Both the position numbers and the translations under genes were made by a program. Under the pieces are notes generated by a model. That model was not told the DNA's origin. It searched no databases and saw only the letters and a list, made by a program, of their open reading frames with translations. From Paludibacter sp. (lineage in GTDB: Bacteria > Bacteroidota > Bacteroidia > Bacteroidales > Paludibacteraceae), in NCBI GenBank assembly GCA_027450045.1, contig DAIDKM010000001.1, forward strand, positions 143,960-207,959: 64,000 bases of DNA, read 5' to 3'. Position 1 is the stretch's first letter. Every line of letters begins with the position of its first letter. Shown here piece after piece: positions 53,065 through 62,055 of this stretch.

Positions 53065-54063
53065 ATGCAAATCGAACCTTCTCCTTCACGTTACGAAGAT
53101 AAAATGCAGTATACCCGTTGTGGAAAAAGCGGGTTACAATTACCCAAGCTTTCGCTTGGCCTTTGGCACAATTTTGGCGATGTGGACAGCTATGACGAAG
53201 CTGTACACATGATTCAATTTGCTTTTGACAATGGCATTACTCATTTTGATTTAGCCAACAACTACGGTCCGCCGGAAGGAACAGCCGAGAAAAACTTCGG
53301 CAAAATTCTTCAACATTTCCCTGCAAACACACGCGATGAAATGATTATCTCCACCAAAGCAGGACATCTCATGTGGCCTGGACCTTATGGTGACGGAAGT
53401 TCGCGTAAATATTTACTCTCCAGCCTGGATCAAAGCTTGCGTCGCTTACGGTTAGACTATGTCGATATTTTCTATTCGCATCGATACGATCCCAAGACAC
53501 CGTTGGAAGAAACTATGTCGGCACTATCCGATACCGTTCGACAAGGAAAAGCCCTCTACGTTGGAATCTCCAAATACCCGGTTGACAAGACCTTAGAGGC
53601 TTATAAAATACTGAAAGCCAACGGGACTCCTTGCTTAATTCATCAGGATCGTTACAGCATGTTATCGCGCGATGTAGAACAAGGTATTCTGGAAACAGCC
53701 TCCGAACATGGCGTTGGATTTATCGGCTTTTCGCCTTTGTATCAAGGTATCTTGTCCGATAAATATTTACATGGAATACCCGAAAACTCCCGTGCCGCCA
53801 AAGCAACCGGATTTTTGCAACGCAGTCAGGTGTCACCCGAAGTTGTGGAAAAAGTATCGAAACTCAATGCAGTGGCGCTTAATCGCAGTCAGTCGTTGGC
53901 ACAAATGGCGCTGCAATGGTGTTTACGCACACCTCAGGTTCAATCCGTTATTGTTGGAACCAGCTCATTAGCTCAACTACAGGATAATATTCACGCGCTA
54001 AACTATCCACAATTTACATCGGAAGAACTGCAAACCATTGAACAAATTCTAAGCGAAAGCTAA
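53065..54063 (+). CDS. yghZ: Aldo/keto reductase, YghZ-like
   Basis: The 332-residue protein is an aldo/keto reductase of the YghZ/Kv-beta branch (AKR14). The N-terminus MQYTRCGKSGLQLPKLSLGL and LWHNFGDV are characteristic, and the catalytic tetrad is visible: Asp62 and Tyr67 (FDLANNYGPPEG), Lys98 (STKAG) and His139 (FYSHRYDP). YghZ reduces L-glyceraldehyde 3-phosphate and methylglyoxal with NADPH; the substrate here is inferred. The ATG at 53065 keeps the short N-terminal arm also found in YghZ. A strong bidirectional terminator follows. Confidence 0.92.
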   Translation: MQIEPSPSRYEDKMQYTRCGKSGLQLPKLSLGLWHNFGDVDSYDEAVHMIQFAFDNGITHFDLANNYGPPEGTAEKNFGKILQHFPANTRDEMIISTKAGHLMWPGPYGDGSSRKYLLSSLDQSLRRLRLDYVDIFYSHRYDPKTPLEETMSALSDTVRQGKALYVGISKYPVDKTLEAYKILKANGTPCLIHQDRYSMLSRDVEQGILETASEHGVGFIGFSPLYQGILSDKYLHGIPENSRAAKATGFLQRSQVSPEVVEKVSKLNAVALNRSQSLAQMALQWCLRTPQVQSVIVGTSSLAQLQDNIHALNYPQFTSEELQTIEQILSES

Positions 54064-54115
54064 GATATAAAGGTATCATTCTGCTACAAAAGAAGAAGAA
54101 CTTGTTGATATCAAC

Positions 54116-54154
54116 AAAAAAGGCTTTCCGTTATTGCAACGGTAAGCCTTTTTT
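54116..54154. terminator. Bidirectional terminator between the aldo/keto reductase and cydB
   Basis: An 11-bp outer stem and a 5-bp inner stem (54116-54132 with 54138-54154, one T-T mismatch) have A-tract and T-tract on the two sides, so it can end transcription of both convergent genes. Confidence 0.93.
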
Positions 54155-54162
54155 GCTTAGCG

Positions 54163-54196
54163 AAGGTGCAATTTAGAATCACACTCTCACTTATTT
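54163..54196 (+). repeat. Dispersed stem-loop repeat, copy 2 (degraded)
   Basis: This unit starting AAGGTGCAATTTAG matches 48565-48598 at 26 of 34 positions but no longer forms a stable stem. It lies between the terminator and the cydB stop. Confidence 0.45.
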
Positions 54197-54204
54197 GAAA
54201 TAAA

Positions 54205-55350
54205 TCAATACTTTACGCTTTCTTCGTCCATTTCCGCTTTGTCTATTTGTTTTTTGTCCATCACCCGCCACACATAAATTATATAGCCTAACACAAAAGG
54301 GATAAGCAACGAAACAACGCTCATCACTTTCAGCGTGAAGAAGCTGGAAGAGCTATTGAATATGGTCAATGAACTCTGCAAATCGTAAATGGAAGGGTAA
54401 AACGAGGTGTTATTGTAGCCAATGTTCAGCAACAGCGTCAACACGGACAGGACAGCCCCAATGCCGGCAAACCAGATTCCTTTGGTACTCGTTTTTGAGA
54501 AAGCACCCAGAAAGATGCCATAAAGCAACGACACCACGCCAACCAAAAAGAATAGTCCCACCAACGGCATCTGGATGAAATTAAAAAAGTATTTGCCCTT
54601 TTCCAAAAAAACGGCGCCTGTGTCAGGTTGCACGGCAAACCCCTGGCTAAAAAGTGTCCATACAAGAAACGGGAGAAACATAACCAGAAAAGCAATGGCA
54701 TCGCGCAAAACCTGCTTCCGCGAGCGTTTCACGATCATATCGTCGGCTATATTATTGATAAAATAGAGACTGCCTAAAACCCGTGCTAAGAAGAAGATAG
54801 AAAAACCAAGCAACAGGTTTCGCACATTCAATACAGCTTCTAATCCATGCCATGGCGTGTGCCATGTAGAAATGACCGGCATTGCCAATTGCGTCAAATC
54901 GTCTTTGTTGACCGTAAAATTACTCCCCGTGAAAAACGTTCCGACGGCAATGCCAAACAAGATCAATCCGCCGAAACCATTAATCAACAGAAAGGCTTCA
55001 AACGTTTTATGACCAAAAACATTACCGGCTTTTGTACGCCATTCGTACGACACCGCTTGCAACACAAAACAGACAAGAAGCAACATCCACGGCCAGTATG
55101 CCCCGCCAAAGCTGGTTGCATAAAACAACGGAAAAGAAGCAAACGCCGCGCCGCCAAATGTCACCAATGTAGTGAAAGTGAGATCCCATTTACGGCCCAA
55201 CGAGTTGACCAACATGGTACGTTCCTGCTCAGTTTTACCAATGGTATAAAGCAAAGTCTGGCCACCTTGCACAAAAAACAAGAAAACCAACAAAGCTCCA
55301 AGTAACGATACCAAAAACCACCAATAGGCTTGAAAAAATGCGTAATCCAT
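54205..55350 (-). CDS. cydB: Cytochrome bd ubiquinol oxidase subunit II
   Basis: CydB is the second large subunit of cytochrome bd oxidase, which reduces oxygen to water with quinol at very low oxygen. The 381-residue protein has about eight or nine hydrophobic segments and starts with YAFFQAYWWFLVSLLGALLV. It lies 53 bases after cydA on the same strand and ends in a bidirectional terminator. I saw no cydX-like small gene after it. Sure from context and the membrane pattern. Confidence 0.95.
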   Translation of the reverse strand: MDYAFFQAYWWFLVSLLGALLVFLFFVQGGQTLLYTIGKTEQERTMLVNSLGRKWDLTFTTLVTFGGAAFASFPLFYATSFGGAYWPWMLLLVCFVLQAVSYEWRTKAGNVFGHKTFEAFLLINGFGGLILFGIAVGTFFTGSNFTVNKDDLTQLAMPVISTWHTPWHGLEAVLNVRNLLLGFSIFFLARVLGSLYFINNIADDMIVKRSRKQVLRDAIAFLVMFLPFLVWTLFSQGFAVQPDTGAVFLEKGKYFFNFIQMPLVGLFFLVGVVSLLYGIFLGAFSKTSTKGIWFAGIGAVLSVLTLLLNIGYNNTSFYPSIYDLQSSLTIFNSSSSFFTLKVMSVVSLLIPFVLGYIIYVWRVMDKKQIDKAEMDEESVKY

Positions 55351-55403
55351 CGTATTTGTTTTTTACTTATTACAATTCGGACAATTAAAAGAAAACTCCT
55401 ACC

Positions 55404-56960
55404 CTATTTGATGCTTTCAGGTCCTTTGCGAATTTCGCGGGTCATGACACCAATAATTGCAATGAAAAAGATAGTATAAATGAGCACAAAAATGGTCAGC
55501 GTTGTTTTGATGGAGCTAACCGGCACATTGGAAACAGCCGCAAAGGTTGGCAACAAATCCTGAATAGCCCAAGGCTGCCGTCCCACTTCGGCGACAATCC
55601 ATCCCGAGAAAGAGGTTAAATAAGCCAGCGGGATAGAGAAAATCCCCACCCACAAAAGCCATTTCATGTTTTGAATCTTTCGACGTAAATAGAGCAAAAG
55701 AACGAAAAAGAGTAGGAAGAAGCCGCCAAAGATAACCATAAAATGGAATGCATAAAATGTAAGCGGCACATTGGGAACCAATTGCGCTTTTGATGTCACA
55801 TAACCATAGCCGAAGTAAGGAGAAGTAGCATCGAAAATAGCCCTGTTGACCGACATCAACGAATCGTTTTTATCCTTTTTAGCCAGGCGGTAATCAATCA
55901 TGGCTTGATGCGACATACGGCCAAAAGTCAATTTCTCATCGGTTGTCAATGGTTTAATCTGCTCTCCATTAGCCATAGTCAACAAATAACTTCCGTCCAA
56001 CAGATCCTGAACACCCGGCACAAAAGCATGTAAATGATGATATGCCAACCACGAAAGCCCATCTGGAATGGTCATTTTGAAAAGAAAAGGAGGTATCGAG
56101 TCATTATATACTTTCTTTTCGGGATTCAACACACCAAAGGCAATAAGGCTGGTACCATTTTTGCCATGATAAAGTCCCTCCATGGCAGCCAGCTTCATCG
56201 GTTGTTTTTGAGCCACCTGATACGCAGACGAATCACCGGTGAAGATCGTCAACAAAATGCCGGCTAACCCAAAAACAGAAGCTATGAGAATACTTTTGTG
56301 AGAAAATTCGATATTGCGTTTCTTCAATAAATACCATGAACTGACGCCAATCACGAATGCGGCGCCCACTATCCATGAGGAAGTCACCGTGTGAAAGAAT
56401 TTAGACATGGCAACCGGAGAAAACAACACAGCAGAGAAACTGGTCATTTCATTGCGCACTGTATCAATATTGAAAAAGGTTCCAGTTGGATATTGCATCC
56501 AGGCATTGGCAACCAAGATCCACAAAGCCGAAAGGGTTGCTCCAAACCATGTTAACCACGTGGAAACCAAGTGAAAGCCCTTGCTCGTTTTGTTCCAACC
56601 AAAAATCATCACCACAAAGAAAGTGGACTCTAAAAAGAATGCCATAATTCCTTCAATGGCCAATGGAGCTCCAAAGATATCACCCACCAACCAACTGTAA
56701 TTCGACCAATTAGTACCAAACTGGAATTCAAGAATAATACCACCCGCAATGCCAAGCACAAAATTAGCAGCAAACAAATGCATCCAAAACTTGGTCATTC
56801 GTTTCCACTCTTCATTTCCGGTACGATAATAGAGCGTCTCCATCACTGCCATGATGAAACCGAGACTTAACGTGAGCGGAACCGAAAGCCAATGGTATAA
56901 TGCCGTGACTGCAAATTGTGCACGCGACCAATCAATAATCGACAAATCAAGTGTTCCCAT
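55404..56960 (-). CDS. cydA: Cytochrome bd ubiquinol oxidase subunit I
   Basis: CydA carries the haems and the quinol site. The 518-residue protein begins with ALYHWLSVPLTLSLGF, where His corresponds to the haem b595 ligand near residue 22; a second ligand His is in KFFHTVTSSWIVG, and EVGRQPWAIQDLLPT is the conserved periplasmic block of the family. It is the first gene of a cydAB operon behind an exact promoter. In an otherwise fermentative gene set this points to use or detoxification of traces of oxygen. Confidence 0.97.
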   Translation of the reverse strand: MGTLDLSIIDWSRAQFAVTALYHWLSVPLTLSLGFIMAVMETLYYRTGNEEWKRMTKFWMHLFAANFVLGIAGGIILEFQFGTNWSNYSWLVGDIFGAPLAIEGIMAFFLESTFFVVMIFGWNKTSKGFHLVSTWLTWFGATLSALWILVANAWMQYPTGTFFNIDTVRNEMTSFSAVLFSPVAMSKFFHTVTSSWIVGAAFVIGVSSWYLLKKRNIEFSHKSILIASVFGLAGILLTIFTGDSSAYQVAQKQPMKLAAMEGLYHGKNGTSLIAFGVLNPEKKVYNDSIPPFLFKMTIPDGLSWLAYHHLHAFVPGVQDLLDGSYLLTMANGEQIKPLTTDEKLTFGRMSHQAMIDYRLAKKDKNDSLMSVNRAIFDATSPYFGYGYVTSKAQLVPNVPLTFYAFHFMVIFGGFFLLFFVLLLYLRRKIQNMKWLLWVGIFSIPLAYLTSFSGWIVAEVGRQPWAIQDLLPTFAAVSNVPVSSIKTTLTIFVLIYTIFFIAIIGVMTREIRKGPESIK

Positions 56961-57050
56961 GTAATAAATGATTTAAATGAATAGCTGTAATTTTCTGTAA
57001 TTAACGCCTGAAAATGAATACTTTCAATCGGAAATGATTAAAAAGTTTCA

Positions 57051-57081
57051 CAAAGATAATCGGCGATCTTTGAAAATCAAA
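57051..57081 (-). promoter_or_regulatory. Promoter of cydAB (TTTG-N19-TATCTTTG)
   Basis: On the minus strand the -33 TTTG (57078-57081) and the -7 TATCTTTG (57051-57058) match exactly with 19 bases between. The leader would be about 85 bases. Confidence 0.82.
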
Positions 57082-57201
57082 ATTTATCATCGCTTTTCTA
57101 CAAAACAAGTATCCTTTTTGAAAAGGCAGCAGACATAACAATTTGTCAACGATCTACTATGCTAATTCGCCAATGAAACAGGAAGTTGTGATTCCAATCA
57201 C

Positions 57202-59238
57202 TTACTTTTTTATACTGTGTTTCAGCCCTGCTTCTAAGAATGCTACAAACCTTACAGGCTCTTCGGTAAACGAAAAAGATCCGGTAAGAGGGTTACCCTG
57301 AGCATCCACGATGACATAAAAAGGCTGTGCATTCGCACCAAATTTGGATCGTTGCAAATAACTCCATTTATCGCCTACCGTTGTTAAAAGTGAAGTGCGC
57401 CCATTTTCAGTCACCTCCATCGGTTGCGAAAGCGATGCTTTATCGTCCACATAGAGCGAAGCGACGATAAATTGCTCATTCATTAATTGCTTCACCTTGG
57501 GATCAGTCCAAACAGAAGCTTCCATTTTACGACAATTTACACAACCAAAGCCGGTGAAATCAATCAACAATGGTTTATTTTGCAAAGCGGCGGCCTTCAA
57601 TGCCTGATCGTAATCATTATAAACCGTATGTTCCGACTGAGGATTCAAATTGAAATCTAATGTATAGAGCGGCGGCGCAAATGCACTGATGGCTTTCAGA
57701 GGAGCACCCCACAAGCCCGGAACCATGTACAACGCAAAAGCAAAAGTTACAATGGATAGAAAGAGTCTGGTCACCGAAACATGCTTCACATCACTGTCGT
57801 GAGCAAATTTAATTTTCCCCAGTAAATAAAAACCTAAAAGCGTGAAGATAACGATCCAAAGGACAAGAAAAACTTCTCGATCGAGAAGCCTCCAACCGTA
57901 TGCTAAATCAGCAACGGAAAAGAATTTCAACGCCAAAGCCAACTCCAGAAAACCCAGCACCACTTTGACCGAATTAAGCCACCCACCCGATTTAGGCATC
58001 GATTTGAGCCACATTGGGAACATGGCAAAAAGCATAAACGGAATAGCGAGTGCCAATGCAAATCCCAACATTCCGATAGCCGGCCCAAGATACGATCCAT
58101 TAACGGCTACATCGACTAAAAGCGTGCCGATAATCGGTCCTGTGCAAGAAAATGAAACCAACGCCAACGTAAATGCCATGAGCAAAATACTCATAATACC
58201 CGTAGTCGACTCGGCCTTATTATCCAACTTGGTAGTCCACGAAGCAGGTAATGTCAACTCGAAAGCGCCAAAGAAAGAGACCGCAAACAAAACCAACAAC
58301 CCGAAGAAGAAAAGATTAAAAAAAGCATTCGTAGAAAGGCTATTCAAAGCACTCGCTCCAAAAATGAGGGTAATCAAAACGCCTAACACCAGATAGATTG
58401 CAATAATGGACAATCCATATAATCCCGCATCTCGTTTGGCTTTTTGTTTATTGGCCGAGCGTTTTAGAAAGAAACTCACCGTTAAAGGAATGATTGGCCA
58501 AACGCAAGGTGTGAACAGAGCTAACAAACCACCTAAAAATCCTTTTAAGAAAATCAACCAGAAGGGATCATGCGTCTCGTTCGTCCCTGAACTATTCCCC
58601 AGAGCATTTAGCTGATTGATTACAGGCTTCCATGTTGGATTATCCAACTTCGCCGTAGGAACAGTAGTTGTTGGTTGAACGGAATCCGGTTGCACAGATT
58701 GAAGAACTTTGACAACCGCCGGCACAAGAGCTTTGTGTATCTTCAATGATGGTGATTTTGCAGAAGAAGATGAGACAGTTTGAGCGACAATCTTTCCAAA
58801 AGAAAAAGGAAGTTTTGCAGGCGGCAGACAGTTTTCATCATTGCAACCCATGAATTCAACATATCCAGAAATCAAAAACTTTTTAGGATCGGTTACTGTC
58901 ACTTTTTGAATAAAAACAGCCTGATGTTCATACCAAGTCAATGTCATCGCGAAGGTTTTGTCATATTCCTTAATCATAGGCGATGAAGAGGTTACTTTAC
59001 CTACCAAACGAGCGCCAGTCACCTTGTCGAAATGAAACGAAGTGGAAACTGGACCTCCCGACGGTAAATTCTGTCCATACACATGCCATCCGTTCTGAAT
59101 GGAAGTCTTAAAAACAAGCTCTATATCATTTCCGGCTTTTTTTTGTTGATCGAAACTCCACGTAATGGGCTGTAAAATCTGACCAACAGCGACCCATTCA
59201 ATGGAAATGAATGCTAACAAAAATCCTATCTTTCTCAT
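57202..59238 (-). CDS. dsbD: Thiol:disulfide interchange protein DsbD
   Basis: DsbD carries reducing power from cytoplasmic thioredoxin to the periplasm. The 678-residue protein has a signal peptide (residues 1-19), a periplasmic N-terminal domain (about 22-150, with CNDENC), a membrane domain of about eight helices (roughly 230-500, with Cys in FTPCVWPIIPL and SFSCTGPIIG) and a C-terminal thioredoxin-like domain with CVNC (Cys566 and Cys569). All three redox pairs are present. It lies upstream of cydAB on the same strand after 241 bases; cydAB has its own promoter. Confidence 0.95.
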   Translation of the reverse strand: MRKIGFLLAFISIEWVAVGQILQPITWSFDQQKKAGNDIELVFKTSIQNGWHVYGQNLPSGGPVSTSFHFDKVTGARLVGKVTSSSPMIKEYDKTFAMTLTWYEHQAVFIQKVTVTDPKKFLISGYVEFMGCNDENCLPPAKLPFSFGKIVAQTVSSSSAKSPSLKIHKALVPAVVKVLQSVQPDSVQPTTTVPTAKLDNPTWKPVINQLNALGNSSGTNETHDPFWLIFLKGFLGGLLALFTPCVWPIIPLTVSFFLKRSANKQKAKRDAGLYGLSIIAIYLVLGVLITLIFGASALNSLSTNAFFNLFFFGLLVLFAVSFFGAFELTLPASWTTKLDNKAESTTGIMSILLMAFTLALVSFSCTGPIIGTLLVDVAVNGSYLGPAIGMLGFALALAIPFMLFAMFPMWLKSMPKSGGWLNSVKVVLGFLELALALKFFSVADLAYGWRLLDREVFLVLWIVIFTLLGFYLLGKIKFAHDSDVKHVSVTRLFLSIVTFAFALYMVPGLWGAPLKAISAFAPPLYTLDFNLNPQSEHTVYNDYDQALKAAALQNKPLLIDFTGFGCVNCRKMEASVWTDPKVKQLMNEQFIVASLYVDDKASLSQPMEVTENGRTSLLTTVGDKWSYLQRSKFGANAQPFYVIVDAQGNPLTGSFSFTEEPVRFVAFLEAGLKHSIKK

Positions 59239-59301
59239 ATTATATATTTTAGATCGAATTAATATTCAATTTTCAACTGATAATTGTTTAGTAAAGCAAG
59301 A

Positions 59302-59309
59302 CAAAGTTA
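59302..59309 (-). promoter_or_regulatory. -7 element (TAACTTTG) for dsbD
   Basis: Exact minus-strand match 64 bases before the start. The -33 position reads TTGG, a weak match. Confidence 0.5.
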
Positions 59310-59523
59310 CTCAAATCTCCCTATTTCACCAAGAATCGAACAATCAGCACCATTCTAAAGTTTTGGGTCAACATGAAATAAAAACAGAACTTCTGCAAAT
59401 GCCTGTATAATTGAAAAATAAAAATCATTTTCGCAATATCATTTATTTCAAATTATCACAGCTTTGTATCGATGACCGATTCCGAAAAAAGCGCAACTCA
59501 ACAAAAAAACAAAGCTAATTCAC

Positions 59524-59531
59524 TACCTTTG
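59524..59531 (+). promoter_or_regulatory. -7 element (TACCTTTG) for ftsK
   Basis: Exact match 22 bases before the ftsK start; no -33 TTTG in an A-rich upstream. Confidence 0.55.
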
Positions 59532-59553
59532 CATATTCAAACGATCACAAGGT

Positions 59554-61995
59554 ATGGCAAAAAAAGAACAGCAACCTATCAAGAAGCAATCTAAAAGAGA
59601 AGGAACGCCCACATCCGGCCAAAGCCGTTGGATTAAAATTTTCAAAGATGAGCGAACGCACTTTATCATTGGAATTCTGTTGCTGATGGGTGTCAGTTAT
59701 GTGGCCTTAGCGCTAACATCTTTTTTCTACACCGGTGCCGCCGATCAAAGCAAAATGCAAGGATCATGGTTTCATCTCTCAAACGATGAAACTGCGATAC
59801 AAAACTGGACAGGAGCCATTGGGGCGCATATTGCTGAAGCCATGATTAATAGAGGATTTGGCGTTGCAGCCTACGCTTGGCTTATTTTTCCCATAGTACT
59901 CGCCCTTCGTCTCATGTCGGTTCGTACCATTCCTTTATGGAAGTCTTTTTTATATCCACTAGCCATTATGATTTGGCTGTCTCTTTTTTTAGGTGTTACA
60001 CTATCATCTATTTACAAAGATTCATTTCTCTATCTCGGCGGTGAACACGGATATTATGCCGGTGAATGGATGCGTGGAAAATTTGGATGGACAGGTACCT
60101 TACTCATTCTTCTTGTTTTTGGATTTATTTTTAGTTTGATCTTGTTTAAAGGAATGATTCCATTTTTGAAAAACTTATTCAAACGCAAACCAGCTAAAGA
60201 GATCGCGGCTGAATCGGAATCAACCATCTTAGTTCCCAACAACAAACCCGCAAAAAACTCTTTGTTGCTCGACATTGAAGAAGAGGAACAAGCAGATGAT
60301 GAAGAAAGCCAATTGACACCGAATATTAATCAACAAAATAATGTGCCATCCGATTTCGAGATCACAGCTCCACAACCCGAGATTTATCAAACAGAACTTT
60401 CGGATGCCGAACAGCAACGGATGCTCCACTTAAATGATCAGCCGGAAAGCAACGACGAAGAAAATTACGACGCTTCCGTTTTAGGGGAATACGATCCGAC
60501 GTTGGATTTATCAGGCTATCATTTCCCTGTTTTAGAATTGCTCAAAGAATATAACAACGGGCTTACTTCGGTGGATATGGACGAACAAAACACCAACAAA
60601 AACCGGATTATCAACACGTTAAAAAATTACGGAATTGAGATTGATAGCATCAAAGCAACCGTTGGCCCAACCATAACGCTGTATGAAATAGTACCAAAAC
60701 CCGGCGTTCGCATTTCAAAAATCAAAAATCTTGAAGACGACATCGCGCTAAGTTTAGCCGCTTTGGGCATTCGGATTATTGCTCCTATACCGGGGAAAGG
60801 CACCATTGGCATTGAAGTCCCGAATCGCGATCCTCAGATAGTTTCCATGCGTTCGGTGATCAGTTCGAAAAAATTTCAGGAATCTAAATATGATTTGCCG
60901 GTGGCATTTGGAAGCACCATTACCAATGAGATCTTCATGTTGGATCTTTGCAAAATGCCTCACTTGTTGGTAGCCGGCGCAACAGGGCAAGGAAAATCAG
61001 TAGGTCTGAATGCCATTATCGCTTCTTTGTTGTACAAAAAACATCCATCCACGCTGAAATTTGTGCTCATTGACCCGAAAAAGGTGGAATTCAACATCTA
61101 TTCCGACATTGAGAAACATTATTTAGCCAAACTTCCCGATGGCGAGGAAGCCATCATTACCGATGTGTCTAAAGTTGTGCAAACACTTCAATCACTGACA
61201 ATTGAAATGGACAATCGTTACGACTTATTGAAGAAAGCACATGTAAGAAACATCAAAGAGTATAATGCTAAATTTGTATCACGTCATCTGAATCCCGAAA
61301 AAGGGCATAAGTTTTTACCATACATTGTCGTTATTATCGATGAGTTTGGCGACTTGATCATGCAAGCAGGAAAAGAAGTGGAAATGCCTATTGCACGTAT
61401 TGCACAATTAGCCAGAGCCGTGGGTATTCACATGGTGATCGCCACACAACGTCCTTCAACAAACATCATTACCGGAGTCATCAAAGCCAACTTCCCTGCC
61501 CGCGTGGCATTTCGTGTTATGGCAATGGTCGATTCGCGCACCATTCTCGACACACCGGGAGCCAATCAATTGATCGGTCGTGGCGATATGCTTTTCTCAC
61601 AAGGCGGTGACTTAATACGCGTGCAATGTGCTTTTGTCGATACGCCGGAAGTAGAAAAAATCGTAAAATATATTGGACAACAAACCTCCTTCCCCACCGC
61701 TTACTATTTACCCGAATATATAGGAGGCGACGGAGAAAGTAGCGATCTTTCCGATGTTGATTTAAGCAAACGTGATCCGCTTTTTGAAGAGGCTGCACGC
61801 CTGATCGTAATGAACCAACAAGGATCAACTTCGTTGATTCAGCGTAAGTTTTCGATAGGATACAACCGTGCCGGACGAATTGTTGATCAATTGGAAGCCG
61901 TTGGTATCATTGGCCCGCCCGATGGCAGCAAACCACGACAAGTGCTTGTTTCAGATGAATATGATTTGGAAAAACGTCTGAAAAATTATCTATAA
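59554..61995 (+). CDS. ftsK: DNA translocase FtsK/SpoIIIE
   Basis: FtsK pumps chromosome ends into daughter cells at the septum. The 813-residue protein has an N-terminal membrane domain with four hydrophobic segments (about 35-55, 105-125, 130-155 and 185-210), a Glu/Asp/Gln-rich linker (about 225-310), the alpha/beta motor with Walker A GATGQGKS (near 474-482) and Walker B VVIIDEFGDL, and the C-terminal gamma winged helix (about 745-813) with QRKFSIGYNRAGRIVDQLE, which reads the orienting sequences. rimO starts 60 bases downstream on the same strand. Very sure. Confidence 0.97.
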   Translation: MAKKEQQPIKKQSKREGTPTSGQSRWIKIFKDERTHFIIGILLLMGVSYVALALTSFFYTGAADQSKMQGSWFHLSNDETAIQNWTGAIGAHIAEAMINRGFGVAAYAWLIFPIVLALRLMSVRTIPLWKSFLYPLAIMIWLSLFLGVTLSSIYKDSFLYLGGEHGYYAGEWMRGKFGWTGTLLILLVFGFIFSLILFKGMIPFLKNLFKRKPAKEIAAESESTILVPNNKPAKNSLLLDIEEEEQADDEESQLTPNINQQNNVPSDFEITAPQPEIYQTELSDAEQQRMLHLNDQPESNDEENYDASVLGEYDPTLDLSGYHFPVLELLKEYNNGLTSVDMDEQNTNKNRIINTLKNYGIEIDSIKATVGPTITLYEIVPKPGVRISKIKNLEDDIALSLAALGIRIIAPIPGKGTIGIEVPNRDPQIVSMRSVISSKKFQESKYDLPVAFGSTITNEIFMLDLCKMPHLLVAGATGQGKSVGLNAIIASLLYKKHPSTLKFVLIDPKKVEFNIYSDIEKHYLAKLPDGEEAIITDVSKVVQTLQSLTIEMDNRYDLLKKAHVRNIKEYNAKFVSRHLNPEKGHKFLPYIVVIIDEFGDLIMQAGKEVEMPIARIAQLARAVGIHMVIATQRPSTNIITGVIKANFPARVAFRVMAMVDSRTILDTPGANQLIGRGDMLFSQGGDLIRVQCAFVDTPEVEKIVKYIGQQTSFPTAYYLPEYIGGDGESSDLSDVDLSKRDPLFEEAARLIVMNQQGSTSLIQRKFSIGYNRAGRIVDQLEAVGIIGPPDGSKPRQVLVSDEYDLEKRLKNYL

Positions 61996-62055
61996 CCCCG
62001 ATCTTTTGTCTCAAAAGAATTTTGTAGGCAAACTTATTACAACACAAATATTTAC

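Larger units (their letters stand above)
59239..59553. other. Divergent promoter region between dsbD and ftsK
   Basis: These 315 bases hold -7 elements for both genes (59302-59309 minus, 59524-59531 plus). No gene or repeat is evident. Confidence 0.5.

Noticed and set aside
57842..58396. 184-codon open frame on the plus strand
   Set aside because: It lies entirely antisense to dsbD, whose domains and cysteines are clear; composition mirrors the coding strand.
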